Source: Rhodocollybia butyracea (Eukaryota > Basidiomycota > Agaricomycetes > Agaricales > Omphalotaceae). Taken from it: 64,000 bases of DNA. Location of the stretch: positions 1-64,000 of the forward strand of contig JADNRY010000297.1 in NCBI GenBank assembly GCA_015501585.1. Direction: 5' to 3'. Shown piece after piece: positions 31,823-45,169 of this stretch (positions are counted from its first letter, which is position 1; every line of letters begins with the position of its first letter). The notes beneath the pieces are model-generated. The model did not search any database. It was not told the origin of the DNA and worked only from the letters and a program-made list of their open reading frames with translations. A program made the position numbers and the translations under genes.

Positions 31823-34800
31823 TTAGTTCAGCAACTCCCTGGCTTCTCTGGCGGGCCTCGCAATGTTTGACCTTTCGTTTGTGCAACTCTCATTCACCTT
31901 TGCCACGACACTAGCCATTAATTCCACTTTTTCAAACAGATTCGAGCCTTCCGATGCATCTTGGGAAGCAGCTTCGAGTACCGCGAGCACTACTCGAGAG
32001 GATATCATAGATGCAGCTGTTCCGCTAACAAGATACGTTCTGAAAATTCGAAGAAACGTTAGAGAACAAAACATGATACGAACAATGTTCTACGCACTCA
32101 ACAATGGGCTGCAGAAGATCAGGCCATATTGATAATGCTACCACCAAGGAAGCAATTGATTGGACATAGGACTCTGCCAACCATGTAAAACAGCTTTCCT
32201 AGTAGACTGCAAGAAAAAGACATACCATCATGATTTTCCTTAAAAGCATCATGGACGACCTCCACGCAAGCCTCTCGTGCCTGTTCACCAACATTCTCCA
32301 CAGCGCCTTCTACCACATTCGCAAGCGCCAACACCAAACTTGCTGCGATTCCTTCCTCCGATGCCTGTACCCCACCAATTAATTCTGTGATCACGGGGTC
32401 AACCCGGGGCTGATTCTTCATAAGCACCCCGAGTGCCTTGGCAGCCTTTGTCCGAACAATCACTGAAGCAGGGTCCCCAGCGCTTTTCACGAACGTACGC
32501 TGCAGCTGCGGGAAGAAGGGCTTGACAAACAATGGTATACGTTCAAGCATACTTGTAAGAGCACTGAGAATACCAGTTTTCACGGCTGGAGGATATGTCG
32601 TTGCCTGAGTAGCAACACGAATCAGAGGGCCAGTAAAAGGTACAACAAATGGTTTGAACGCATCAGGCGCAGTACGCTCAACAAGGTCACCGATAGCGTA
32701 GGCCGCTGCCTCTCGTTGTTCGTTGCTTCCCGTCGTCAAGCCCGCAATAATCATTGGTACTAGTGGCGCAATTCCTTTTGGTAGGCTGAATCCAGGAACA
32801 TCGTGGCCTGGAGCACCAGTAGACTCGAGACTACGACGGAAGGGCACCACTAGAGGTTCAAGCTCGTCCTTGGGTATTGATTTGACAAACATGTCCAGAC
32901 AACGTTGAGCGGAAGTGTGAACATTTACATCTCCATCTTCCATCGATGGTATGAGTTGCCTGATCCAATCAACGCGGTATAATGAAGTATCTAGCTCTGT
33001 TACCTCACAGAAGATAGCGAAGAAGTCGAGAGCGCTGACTCGTCTTCGCGGAGATGCATGTGTGGCCCTAGCGATACACATTAAGTTCCCTTATCCTTGC
33101 ATTCCAAGCTGTAAACTTACCAGCCCAAAAGCAGTAGCATCAGCGTATTCAGCCCTTCGGCATCACTGATAGATCCTAGCAGCGCTTCGAGCGCTTCATC
33201 GACAGCTTCCTTGAGCTCTTCATCAGGCTTAGGAGGTCCTTCCAGTACCTTCACGATGGAATTGAGGATGACGGTGAGGCGTCTGCTTAGAGCATTCCCA
33301 GCAACAGTGACTAGGGATGCAAGGGCCCGAGCGTTGAACACAGTCATTGGTGTTGCGGTCAATGTCGGGATGAGTACTGGGAACACCGTACTTGCACGAA
33401 CGCTCATAACCTCTCTCAATGCCTGCAACGCCGTACCTGAGCCCTTTCCGGGTTGCCTGAGTGCTTCCAACAATGTTGGGATAGTCTCATCAATTGCTTT
33501 CGGGCCTATATGTTCTTGCAAAACATCGAAAGCTCTTGCAGCAGCGGTCCGCACATCGTTCTCATCGTCGACAAGGCATTCACGCACGATTACAATGATG
33601 CCATCTTCGTGGTCTTCGCGTTGTGTATCTGTTGTATTTTCCCTAGGAAAGGACCATTAGGTGTCAAAAACGCGACGAAAACCCAGAAAATCATACATAA
33701 TTTCAGATAAGACGATGCAAACGCCTTCACGGGACCTGGGGTCCGTCGACAAAGCCTTGGCGCGAAGGATAGGCATAATTTCTCCAAGTATACGCTCACC
33801 AAGCTTCCTGCACAGTTCGCCAATCGTGCGCCCTGCGGTCTGATTTCCGATCAGTATACTGAACAGGATATGGCTATTAACAGACACATACTTCTTGTTG
33901 CTCGAACTCTGAACTAGAGCTGAGGACGATGATTTGATTGATAAGCTCGGGTAAAATCTCCCGAACTAAGAGAGCATTAGAACCAAAACAATGCATTAAA
34001 AGAAAATATCATCTTACCAGTACGAGGTGTGTTATGAACCAATGCTTTCCAGATCTGAATCGAGGCCTGGCGGACAACCACGACACCATCTTGCCTGACA
34101 AGATACAATGCAGCAAGAAGCCTGTCACGTCGTTCGATACCTAGAACTTCGACAAGAGCACGACGAGAAGCATCGGCTCCACCAGCTTCTGCGATAGCGT
34201 CTTCCTCCTCGTCAATATCCGAAGGCTTTCCAGATATTCCTGAAACTTTGAAAAGTAGCTCTCCAACCAGGGTAATAGAAGCATGCTTAACAAGAGTTAG
34301 AAAGTCACTGCCTTTAAACAACGAACACACTTACACGAATACGCCATCCAGGATCAAACATCCCACGTTCTAATTCTGGTAAAAGTAGGTCGATAGCTTT
34401 GTTGGAATAATTGGTAATGACCATCCGTCCGGCACGCATAGCTGCTTCTCGTACATATTCCTCCGTATCCGAAAGTCCGCTGAGAATGGGTCCAATAATT
34501 TTAGGAAGATGTGGTTGGAAGCGCGTACCGAATGTAGCAGGAAGGAAGACGAGAAGTGACATGAAACCTTCGCGGACCGTAGCACGAGGAGATTGAGCAT
34601 TGGCGATGATGTCCGGAAGTAAGCCTTCGAGACGTTCCATACCCAACCCTGAAAGAACTTCACTGAGACCTTGCGCGGCACCTTGCCTATCCACCCCGGA
34701 AGTATCTGTTTTAAGAGTACGCAGAAGACCGGGTACAAGATCAGGGAAGTGAACTTCGCCCATGCGTTCTACTAACGTCCCAAGGGCTTTCGCAGCAGTG

Positions 34801-37800
34801 GCTCGGGCTTCAGGAACAGGGTCCACCAAGACGACATGGACGAGAGGGAGCAGTTGCGAGAGATAGGGGACAAAATCCTTGGAATCCGTAAGAGATGCCA
34901 GATTACCGACAATCTGAGCGGCCTTCTTCTTTGTATCAGCACCACGTTCTCGGAGACCTCGTTCGATAATTGGTACAACCTAACATATAATGAGGCATGT
35001 CTCTTTCATTTCAAACAGAAACTCACTAAAGCTAAAGAAGAATGGTCAATATAATGCATGAAAGAAGTCTTGAGAAGACTGGATAGTGCATTGGGGGTCT
35101 TTGCGGGATCGACAAGAGCTTTGAGTAGGATCGGGACGAGACCTTGAATTTCAGGGTTACTGATAACCTCGCCAAACTGCTTCAAGCTTTTATTTGCTGC
35201 AGCTCGTACCTGTGCATGCGAGTCGGTCAAGACCCCAGTCAAACGGGGAATGACAATAGGCAGCGATAAAGAAAGCTGACGCGGAGAGCAGTATGCCATC
35301 ATGCCTAGCAATTCAATTGACCCCTTCTTTGACCTCCACTGTTTCTCGTCGAGGCCAGAGAGTAACGACGGAAGGATGAGTTTAACACCATAGCCAGAGA
35401 GGTTGCCCATGATTACACGTGCTGCATCTTGCGTGGCTTCCCGGACGTCCGTGGAGGCATCTCCAAATGAAGTCAAAAGGAGAGGTAGGATGTATTCGAT
35501 ATACGGCTCGAAAAGACGAGCAAGTGTCGTCGACAGGGTTTCAAACGCAAACATAACACCTTGTCGGGGCTCGTAACGCTTCTTGTCCTCGTTAGCAGCG
35601 CGAAGTTTGCTAATGACCGCGAATTCCCTCATCCCATCGATGCCCGTGCCTTTTACAACACCGGCCAGACCATAAGCAGCTCCGCGACGACTCGCATATT
35701 TGGGAGCGTTGAACAGATCTTCGAGAAGGGTATCCACCAACGAGGAAACCTTGGGCCGCATAAACTTGACCAGTGGCGACAAACACTCCGAGACAGCTAT
35801 TTGAACTTGTTCTGATGGTGTTTTGAGGGCTTCTACAAGACGATCTACAATGGTGGGAATACGAGAGTCGGAGGCATCTAAGTGACGGGCTACACGGCCA
35901 AAGAGAATGACGACTGCTTCCTTGATGTAGTCTCCCGTCTCAGTGGCGGGATTGGGTTGGCTGAGATATTCTTCGAACATGGAAATCAGGGCGGCAATAG
36001 AAGCGCGACCATGCAAGTCGATGACTGCCGTTCCTGCAGCCAACATACCCCTCCGCACCTCTGGAGTACGATCGCCCAATGCTTCATCTTGGATCAAGAA
36101 ACGGAAGAACGGTACTACTTCAGCGTCAGTGAAGTAGGGAGCGAGGAGCTGGAAGCCACGCGAAACGGCGACTCGGGCTTGCCAGGGATCAGATTGATCT
36201 AGACTCTGCACGATGACCATGCCCTAGGAAACAGAATCAATAACCCACACATGAAGAGCATATTATGAACTAACATATTGATCATATTCAGGAGCCAATA
36301 TCTTGGCTTTGTCACGATAATAGTCTTGGAGGATGGTCATGACTTCTGTGATGCTCTGAGGCCATACTTCAACACCTTCTGCGATAGCGGCAGCATCGCT
36401 CGATCGAACATATGCATTTTCATGCCCTATACACCCATTCAGATCCAATGTACTTTTGCCCAATGAATACTGACATACCCAAATACTCCAAAAGGTGCTG
36501 AATAAACGACTGTGGGACATCTAACCCGTTATCTTCCCAGATATGACGAGCGAGGCGCGCATTTTGATCATCATCATCGTGGCATACAATCCAGAGCTCC
36601 GGAGACCAGTCAAGGTCAGTTAGATCAAAAGGCTAACATATATACTCTGAACAATCACAACTTTCGCAAAAAATACTGTTCACGTACGTGCAATGCTTGA
36701 AGACAAGAGTTCCGAACGTAGACTTCCTGAATGAGCGTTCCAGATATGAGAACATTGATCTCATCCTTGAGGGCTGAAGCATGGATAGCTTCTCCGAGCT
36801 CAACCAAGGACGAAGACGCTTCTTTGCTGAGTTTGGGTTGAAAGCGAACAATATGGATCAAAAGCTCAAGAGTTTGCTTGCGAGGGAAAGCAACATCCAT
36901 AACTAGAGTGTCCGTCAGATATAGACAACCATGAAAAAAAAAATAGTTTTCTTACATTCGCCGCAATGAAACTTGATGATATCTTGGGTTAAGGAAACCT
37001 GCTCCAGCATCTCTTCCGGCTCCTCGGTAGGTATTCCGCCCTCCGAAACAACATGCTTTAGTAGAGGAAAGATATAAGAAAATGTTGCGGAATCGAAAGG
37101 AACCTGCTCTGACAGGAACCGTATCCGATGAAGGACCCGAAGGACAAGCTCTGTGCGTTATGTTATTGAGACAGCAATAAATAGGACGAAGGAAACGATG
37201 CGTACGGCTTAACGGCTCAACTTGAAGGTCGTCTGGAACTACATTCGGCCTCAGGCAGCGCAACGCAGCTATTCCCGTCCATTTGCGAAATGTGTCGATT
37301 CGTTCGGAGCAGCATCGCGCGAGATTCTGTTTAGAGGTTACTTAGCCACTGACGAACGCAGAAAAACAAAGGACGTACCAGATATGTGTCAAATGCCAGA
37401 TCCCCCACAAGCAAAGACCCTTTATGAAGCGCACCATCCAATAGCAGAATAACGATCGGTGAGATGTACATCCGAAACTCATCGACCATAGTGTCTATCA
37501 AGCTCCTAACAAGATACAGACCACGTTTAAGCTTGGCCGAAATTTTGTCCACATTTGCGCGGATGTCGGCTTCCTTGGATAGCTGAGCTTGTACAAGAGC
37601 TTGCTGTTGTTTGTTCAGCGTAGGCGGAGCTTTTGCTGCCTTGGCTTTCTTTTCTGCGAGAGACTTGCGCAGTTCTGCTTCCCATCGATTGATTTCGCTG
37701 TCTTTGCCTTTCATGTCGCGAACTTCTCCCTTGGAAGATGAGAGGACTAGACAAAGAAGCAAATGAGACGACGCAATCTCCACGGCTAGCTAAAAATAAT

Positions 37801-40800
37801 CAAAACGCACCATCGACGAAAGTTGTGCCTTCAGGAGTGGCCCAAATCCCAAAATCAACCTCAGTCAAGGCGTTGAGGGCATCGACGTTGATATCATCGC
37901 GTAGCTGGTCGAGAATCCTCGGCAAGACATCACTCGGGGATACGAACGCGAGGGTTGAAACAGCTCCGTAACTGGCTTCCGGGAAACCTGGCTGAGGAAG
38001 AGAGAAAAGAGTCACAAAATGCGATTCATATATACATTCGGTCAACGGACCTTGGTGTCGGAAAGTGAAGCATCCAAAATGAGCTTGAGAAGCTTCTCAA
38101 GATGTGATTCAACCAGCGCCCTGGGGTCTATGTTGGCTTTTTGGCACATATCAATCCATGTTTGGCGAGACGGTCCGCCTTGGGGATAGTGTCAAGATAA
38201 ATCCAGAGGATGGCTTGCGATACATCACTCACAAACAAGCTCATGACTAGCTATGATAATAGACTGAACTACCGCGTTCTCTTTGACGGTTGTATCAACA
38301 TCATCTCCAAAGGCCACGGTGCATAAGAGCAGCCCAGAAAGTCGAGAATGTTTGCTCCAAGGTCTGTCGTCAGATGAGCTTGGAACACCGCGTGATAAGA
38401 AGGCTGTGATCGCATCCCGTACAAGATTGTTGGTCAACTTGGGATGCAGAGCGGATGTGTTTTCCAGAGACGAATGTACATCTCGTCGGATTGGAGGAGA
38501 GACACCATTGACGGCAAGATGGAGAAATACTGATCCGAACTGGGTCCTGAAATAGGAAATTGTTCAGCTGTGCACAGGAGAACCCGGATAGACGCAACTC
38601 ACCTTAAAGCCTCATTCTTCGAAACCTCAACATTGAAGAATAACAACGCAGCAACACAAGCTCTCAAAAGCCATTTTTCCTCCTCTGGATCCGTACTTTT
38701 TTGATACACTTTATCCCACAACAAAAACGACGGTTTTACCGATACAGTAGATATCGCCTGTAAAACCTGATTCTTCGATAGAACCTCCTTGAATTTACCC
38801 GATTTCGCCAATGGGCCTAGAAGCAGAGCAACAGCGATATACGCCTCTAGTACTCCTCCGGCTAATGGGTTCGCAGACACATTCTTCAAAGTACTTTCGA
38901 GGGCAGGTATGACAGCCTTGACGAACGCCAGCATGGCCTCGCTGATATTGCTCACGTTGGCTTGATCCTCCCACATCGCGCTGCCCACCAACAAGCAGAA
39001 CGATCGCCTGATAGTTGGCTTGTTACTAGTCATTTCTTTCGCAATGAGCCCTGTGACTTCCGATGAGATAGACTTGTTATTCGCCAGTAAAAATCCGATA
39101 TGAGAGGGTAGAGCGCCAGCGAGGACCGTCACTGCGCCGTCATGAGTCTCTTTTGCTAGCAGCGGAGCCGCTGTCTGTACGATGGATTCCGAAACGGACG
39201 AAGGAGGCAAGGACGCAAGCATTGAGTACAGCGCTACACGATGCTCGGGACCTGAGGTCTTGCCCGTCTTTGGAAGAGCAAACAATTCGGAGACGGCAAT
39301 TGTGAGATTCGAGTCGCAGTCCTTGTTCTTTTCGTTGGCGGATATGAGAGATTTGAAGAGGGAAATGGACGAGATTCGGATGGATGGGTTGCTGGATTTG
39401 GCACTGTTGATAGAGTGGACGAGGACTTTTTTGAAAGAGTCGGACGTGAGCGGATGAGGATAAGTCTCGAAAAAGGCGGAGAGGACTGGATATAAGGACT
39501 GGTTATTGTAGTTTCAGCGCGCCTTGGAAAAAACTTACCATCCAATGAGTATTCCGGGGAACGAAGAACAGCTTTGTCAGCTGTCGGTAGAATCAAAGTC
39601 GTAAAGTCTTCATCGCTGACAAAGTATTGTACGAAGTCGCGAAGGGATGTCTGGGGGAGTATATGAGTATCTTTCCGCCACAAACATAGGGTGGCTTACT
39701 ATTAGGTGCTCCGGTAGCGGCGATCTTGCCATAAGGACAGTGCCGGTGTACAACGACACTAGCTGGGTCTACAAAGCCATTAGCAGTGTGAAAAAGAATG
39801 TGAATCAAGCACCTACCTTCAGCTCTGGAGGAAGTCGTTCCGTAGGCTTTTCTTTTGCGCTCTTCAAGCGAATGAGAACGCTGATAGCAACCCCAACAAG
39901 CTGGATGAACCGTAGTGGAGTTTGACTGTTTTTGATGTGAGCCAAAAGGGTAGAGATGAGAGTTGGTATTTTATCACCGGCCTAATCGATATGTTAGCAC
40001 GAGACAACAGCTAACCAGGAAAATTACGCACAGAGCGTAAAGCACGTCGGGTCCGGACAAGTGCGCCGTTCTTCAGAGACGGTTTGGCGCGATTTGAATC
40101 GCATAGCATGTCCAGCAGGATGGCCAACGATCCGACTACGGATTTCCAGGACGAGGTTTCGGTGAAATGAGGGTTTACTTCAAGGCATACGCTGTATATC
40201 CCTGAGCACCAGCTTAACAGAACAAACAAGTCTGAAGGCGCGTATGAGCTGTGAATAATGATTAGAAGGGGAGAATAACAAGATTCACAACATACCTTGA
40301 CGTCCGTTTGGTGAAATGCGCCACTTCGTTCGAGATCCATCCCACAATCTGCTCAGCAACACCCATTTTTTGTTCATCGGCAGGACCGTTCTCGGTTCCA
40401 CGTATTTCATCTCTTCGTACAAGGACTATACCAACTTGCTCAACCGCTTCTTGCGAAAGACCATCAGAGTATCTTGGATACGTTATCGTCAATAGCTTAA
40501 AGATGTCCAAGACCTGCGATAGAGTCAGATCTAACATACAAAGTCAATAAATACCTGAACTAAAATGAACAAAATGAAATAAAAACACACCTCCATGCCT
40601 TGCCAACGGAAACAACTCATCACGAAGAAACGAAATCCGAACACTCGTCTTGCTTTCCATGAGTATATTCTGAGCTGCCAACATCGAGTTTGACCACTGG
40701 TCCATGACTTTATCTCTCTGCCAGGATTCCATAGAACCAGAACCATCATCGTCGAATTTCCCTGCCGAAGAAAGCCATGACTGGATATCCGATTTACTCA

Positions 40801-40801
40801 T
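31823..40801 (-). CDS. GCN1: GCN1 translational activator (HEAT-repeat ribosome-binding protein)
   Basis: A multi-exon gene (more than a dozen exons, introns ~50-65 nt) reads as HEAT repeats throughout and should encode about 2,600 residues, the usual Gcn1 length. The start is set at the ATG at 40799-40801 (MSKSDIQSW). Recognisable parts: an N-terminal segment with LLSWCSGIYSVCLEVNP; the conserved charged stretch LRKSLAEKKAKAAKAPPTL (about 37,620-37,690); the eEF3-like HEAT block (35,006-36,220, e.g. FAFETLSTTLARLFEPYI); and the C-terminal Gcn2-binding region with repeated RxxAxxALGxL motifs. The last introns resolve cleanly, for example 32174-32225, and join to LVSGTAASMISSRVVLAVL and a stop at 31823-31825. 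Gcn1 binds colliding ribosomes and, with Gcn20, activates the eIF2alpha kinase Gcn2 on uncharged tRNA. No break was seen. Confidence 0.95.
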
Positions 40802-40992
40802 CGGGCCAGAGTCTTCGTCTCTGGACTTGAGTTTTGAGAGGCGAACTTTTCCGGACGTCGTGTTGAAAAGACGCGAAAATTTAAACTTTGAGTGGCAACC
40901 CCGGTGCCGTTCAAGTCGATGAGTCGAATACTTCAAAAAATATTTGCAAGCGCTAAAGCGCTAACGAGGCGCTAAAGTCTTGAACACAAACC
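40802..40992. promoter_or_regulatory. Divergent promoter region between GCN1 and the HYPK-like gene
   Basis: 190 bp separate the two start codons, so both genes must share or closely juxtapose promoters. The palindromic AGCGCTAAAGCGCTAACG stretch near 40950-40965 lies close to the HYPK-like start and is a candidate site. No known factor is assigned. Confidence 0.5.
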
Positions 40993-41377
40993 ATGTCGCG
41001 CAATGGCAATGGCAGACCAGAGCCAGAAGTCATCATGAACGTACGCTGCCTTTAACGTAACCTATCCATCTCTTAAAAACAATCTCATTCCTCAAGTTCA
41101 GCGACGGCTACTCTTACTCCAAAAGCAAACTTGATGCTGCGTGTGTCGCGATCCTCGAAAACGGGCCAGTCAAAACTGTCAAGGATGGAAAAGCTCTTCC
41201 GAAGAAAGAAGATGTGGATTTCATTGTGTGTTTCATCGACTTTTGTGTGGATCACGCTAACCACTTGTAATTCAGGTGAATGAATTCGAGATACCACGAG
41301 CACAAGCGGAGAAAGTTCTGGTAGAGAACAACAAGGACCTGGTACAAGCTCTGCATGCCCTTGTCAAGGGTCATTAA
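40993..41377 (+). CDS. HYPK/NAC-alpha-type UBA-domain small protein
   Basis: Three exons, 40993-41040, 41097-41225 and 41276-41377, are joined by 56 and 50 nt GT-AG introns and give ~92 residues. The first intron uses the AG at 41095-41096; the next AG, at 41101, would cause an early stop. The C-terminal half matches the HYPK UBA-like fold: KKEDVDFIVNEFEIPRAQAE, then VLVENNKDLVQALHALVK. In animals and fungi HYPK binds the NatA N-terminal acetyltransferase at the ribosome and shares this domain with NAC-alpha. The protein is shorter at the N terminus than human HYPK. It is transcribed divergently from GCN1, another ribosome-associated factor. Confidence 0.8.
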
Positions 41378-41619
41378 TCATTGATGATTACGATGAGCGT
41401 GGATACTGTGTAGACTAGTACTGACGACCACAATCAAACAGTTTCCTGCCAACGTTGCTTGAAGCTCGGAGAATCCTGATGTAGTGCAGTTTGGAAATCT
41501 CAGGCCCAAACAGCAGCAATAACCAACCTTTCTGCTTTTTTAAAGATGGTCCAGCGGATTTAAGAGTAGAACGGCTTTGGTCACTCGCGAAAAGAGACTA
41601 TCGATTATCTATGAGCCTA
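41378..41619. other. 3' region of the HYPK-like gene
   Basis: No further gene or motif is recognised. Confidence 0.4.
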
Positions 41620-42345
41620 GATATGCTTTGCAAAGAAAGTCGCAAACGAGGTCGGCCTCGGCGCGACTTGCGCCACAACAGACTTGAGAGCCGTCAAAGG
41701 GCCCCACGAAAATCTGCCTGGTATACCGCAATTACACCAAAGATCAGTGATATATAAAACAAAATGTCATGTTTGTGGCTTGGACTTGTCGGAGTTTAGC
41801 AAACTCGCATTGGTCGCATTCTCTTCATAGTTCGCCTCTGGTTAGCTTTTAGCTAGAACACTAAGGTGCGCACGTTAGATGGGCCCTATGCGAACAAACA
41901 CCAACAGATGAGAATCTGCGACCGATCTTAGAAAACTAGACTAATATTTGCAAAGGAATTCGCAAACGAGGTCGGCGTCAGCGGGTCATTACATTGTAAG
42001 AGACTGGGCGCGACCAAGTTGCCACAATAGAGACGAACATGCTTCCAGTGAAGAGGTGGAAATTCGAGAACTACCATGACGGAAAGGGCCCCACGAAAGT
42101 CCGCTTAGTATACTGAGATTACACCAAAGAGATCGCAGATATAAAACAAAGTGCCATGTTTGCGGCTTGAACTTGTTGGAGTTTTAGCAAACTCACATTA
42201 GTCGCATTATCTTCATAGTTCGCCCTTAACTTAAAGGGTCTATAATATAGAGGGATATATAAGAACACCAAGGTGTGCACGTTCGGTGATAGGAACCTAT
42301 GCGAACAAACACTAACAGATGAGAATCCACGATCCAAACCGTCTT
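41620..42345 (+). repeat. Diverged tandem duplication, ~320-390 bp units
   Basis: Two copies (about 41620-41940 and 41941-42345) share TTTGCAAA, CGCAAACGAGGTCGGC, GGGCCCCACGAAA, ATTACACCAAAG, AGCAAACTC, GTCGCATT, CTTCATAGTTCGCC and ATGCGAACAAACA in the same order, with many substitutions and indels. No coding potential is conserved between them. Confidence 0.75.
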
Positions 42346-42831
42346 AACTCACCCTGATTGGAGTGGAGACATACACGCTTGTGCCCGATATGGACTACAA
42401 GCTATACAACACGCTGTTTCCGTGTTGTATGGCACGAGTCTCTTGTAAATGGTGATGAATGATGTACAGGAAATGAAGCGGATAATAATTATATTGAGCG
42501 TCAAGTCAGAGAGACTCAAGAGATGAGCACGCGTCCACGAGCGGTGTATGAGCCATAACGCGGCATTATGTCTGTACCAGGTTTATTATAGATCTTGGCT
42601 CTGGCCAGTAGGATTCGTTCTATCGACGACGCGTAAGCCCGATAGCTACCGAATGATCAAAGCCGAGGATCCTGAAAACACCATGAGCAAAACAGCTGAC
42701 TTCGCCACAGGATATAAATCTAAAGTGCGTATATGTACTTGTCCCATACCTCATTTTCGAGTTTCAGCTCTTCATCCCTTTCCAACTATCGCTCGCGCCT
42801 GAATCACAGCCCAGCCCAGCCTACGAGAACA
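42346..42831. other. Upstream region of the Ser/Pro-rich gene
   Basis: No gene is recognised. GGATATAAAT near 42711 is a possible TATA box for the gene starting at 42832. Confidence 0.4.
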
Positions 42832-44168
42832 ATGGACTGCATCCCTGACCCTCGTACCCCTCGTAACTCAACACACTGCTGTCCTTGCTTTGTCGAATGC
42901 TCGTCGTTGCCAACGACGCCTGCACAGGACATGTTTGAATCTGGCTCCGTTAACAAGTGTCCATTGAACGTACGTGTGGCGACCTCGACCCTGACTTGGA
43001 TTATGGATACTGACATGCCTGCAGGTTGCAGGATCGAGGATGTGTGCGTGGCGTCACGACCACGGTCCACCCTCGACACCGAAGCCATCGAGAGGGGCTC
43101 ATCGGAGGCTTGAACGAGTGGATGGTTCGCCACTCGGACTTGGATTAGAGTTTGAATCAGCAAAGTCCAACGCAAGCCCGCTTTCGCCACTATCCAAGTT
43201 TGATTCAGACTTGAATCTGTCGGCCCTGCCACCACTCCTCATTCCAACAGGAATGTTGAGTGATTTAATTGGAGCCTACAGCGATGATCCAGAAACCCCT
43301 ATCGTTGGCCCCATTCCACCTTCGCGGTCACCATCGCCGCTTTCGCTACCGCCTCCATTATCCTCGTCAGGGCCATTATCACCTCTGTCCAAGTGTTCGA
43401 GCCTCAAGACATTCGCGTCACCAGAGTTCCCCGGGCCTTCTACCCCAGTCATAGAATGCCAACGCATCAACTCACTCGTCTCCAGCTTGGAGCCTATCGT
43501 CAATCTACAGGAATACGCTTGCGCAGCTCGTCGCAACTATCTCCTTCGTCAAAGTATATCGGAACCCCGCCTCATCCATCCTCAACCGATGGTAAGTCTT
43601 TCTTGCTAAGCTCTTCCCATTCACAGCACCTAATACTCAAGCTTGTATATTCCAGGATGAAATATTCAAACCTAAGTATCACATGCAGCGGACGCGATCT
43701 ACCGAGCAGCAGCCTACAGACCTGCTATCGCCGTCCCTGCAGCCCCAGTCCGGTCATTCCCAAGCCATGTCTGAATTCGGAGTTGTTCGAGGCGTCGATT
43801 CTTCTTCCGCCGTCCGAGACAACACCAACATTCGCGATGACCGAGATCTCATTGTTCACCCCAGTCGTACTCGTAAGCCACAAGACCCAATAGGCTCTCG
43901 AAGACCGACACAACCAGCACCATCGGTCAGCAAGACCGTGAAGAGACTGATGGTGCCGCTTCCAGAAGATTATAGTCCGACGAATAGAAGGTGTGTATAT
44001 CCAAAGGGAAAGTGTCCAGCTCCTCCAATCCAGTTCTTCCTATTTTCTTCTTCGTTTTTGCGACTTTCCATCCCTGTCCTGATGATCTTTGTCCATGCTA
44101 TCCCGCTGTTCCTGCTATTCGTTCTCGTGTGCTTGATACCTACTTTGTTGCCGATGATAATCCTGTAA
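42832..44168 (+). CDS. Hypothetical Ser/Pro-rich, probably disordered protein
   Basis: Exons 42832-42969, 43025-43591 and 43656 onward are joined by 55 and 64 nt introns with GTACGT/GCAG and GTAAGT/CCAG sites, and frames match at both. The protein has a Cys-rich start (THCCPCFVEC) and low-complexity SPSPLSLPPPLSSSGP and SPLSK repeats. The segment SKTVKRLMVPLPEDYSPTNRR is the likeliest functional motif. The frame then runs into a hydrophobic ~40-residue tail and stops at 44168; this tail may be 3' UTR or intron read-through rather than protein. No family is recognised. A nuclear or signalling adaptor role would fit the composition but is not shown. Confidence 0.5.
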
Positions 44169-44310
44169 AAGCCGGGTTGTTCGAAACTATTTATCGTACT
44201 CTGCTATCCTGCTGTTCCTGTTATTCGTTCTTGTTTGTCTGACACCTAGTTTGTTGCCTGATAATCCTGTAAAAGCCGAGTAAAAATTGTTGTTCGAAAT
44301 TATTTATCGT
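44096..44310 (+). repeat. ~105 bp direct tandem duplication
   Basis: Two adjacent copies (44096-44201 and 44202-44310) share GCTATCC, GCTGTTCCTG, GATAATCCTGTAAAAGCC and TTATTTATCGTA. It overlaps the end of the Ser/Pro-rich open frame, suggesting that end is 3' UTR. Confidence 0.75.
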
Positions 44311-45169
44311 AATCGATTGTTGGAAACTCTGATAACTTGCCTAAGATTCTTTGCAAGAAGGTTGAGCGCGATATATGAAGGATGCCAAAGTGACGGGACA
44401 GCCGGAAAGAAAAATAGGGGGAAGAGGGAAAAGTTGGGGGAAAGAGAGTGGACAAAACGGGTGGGAGATGGATGAGATGAGATAAAAAGGTAAATCCGTG
44501 AGAACATGCGCCAAAAATTTAGTTCCCGATTTGGATTACAAAGTTTTATTATAACTTCCACTGTCTGCAAACAATCGAACGGTGACTTTTCCGCCAAAAT
44601 TCCGGTAAGAAAAGCTGCTTCTCCGGAGTCCGAGCAAAAATTTATACAAACGCGTTCACGTGCCACGCGTCTTATACGGTAAAATTCCAATAAAAACGCG
44701 TAGGCCGATGCACTCGAGCTATCCCTGAGCCAGCCCCCCTCTAAGAGATCGAATATTGAATCAGCTCTCTCACCATGTCGATGAATCCAGGGGTATCCCG
44801 GGGACAGCACGAACGAGAAGCCGAAGCTTGCTTCGGAGTTTGGGCCATTCGGGAGTGTGAGGAGCATGGATAAATCGGGATATGGTTTTGGAAGACAGGG
44901 AGAGAAAGCTGTGGGGCTGGGCATATCGATTATCGATTATCCTTCAGAGGCCGGAGGAGTCGTTGCCCAGGTATGTTATGCCCCCGCCAGGAGCTTCTCC
45001 TTCGCAGGCCATTCCCGTTGCGCTTGAACGGAACTCATCCGCGACGTCGAGTTTTCCGTCTCCTGAGTACGCTCGGGAGAGTGTCCATAGCGCGCACATT
45101 ACAGTCTGCTTTCGTTTCTACATAAATAAGCGCCGTCTGACTTTAATTTACTTCCAGTCGTCGATGGCA
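44311..45169. other. Region without a supported gene
   Basis: Both strands are open for part of this stretch (about 200 codons on the minus strand, 44304-44924), but the composition is not protein-like and there is no recognisable motif. Confidence 0.4.

Noticed and set aside
32723..40922. Numerous plus-strand open frames across 31.8-40.9 kb
   Set aside because: They are antisense shadows of the GCN1 exons.
44304..44924. Minus-strand 206-codon open frame
   Set aside because: No recognisable motif, pyrimidine-tract-derived Ser/Pro/Phe tail, and no splice or start support.
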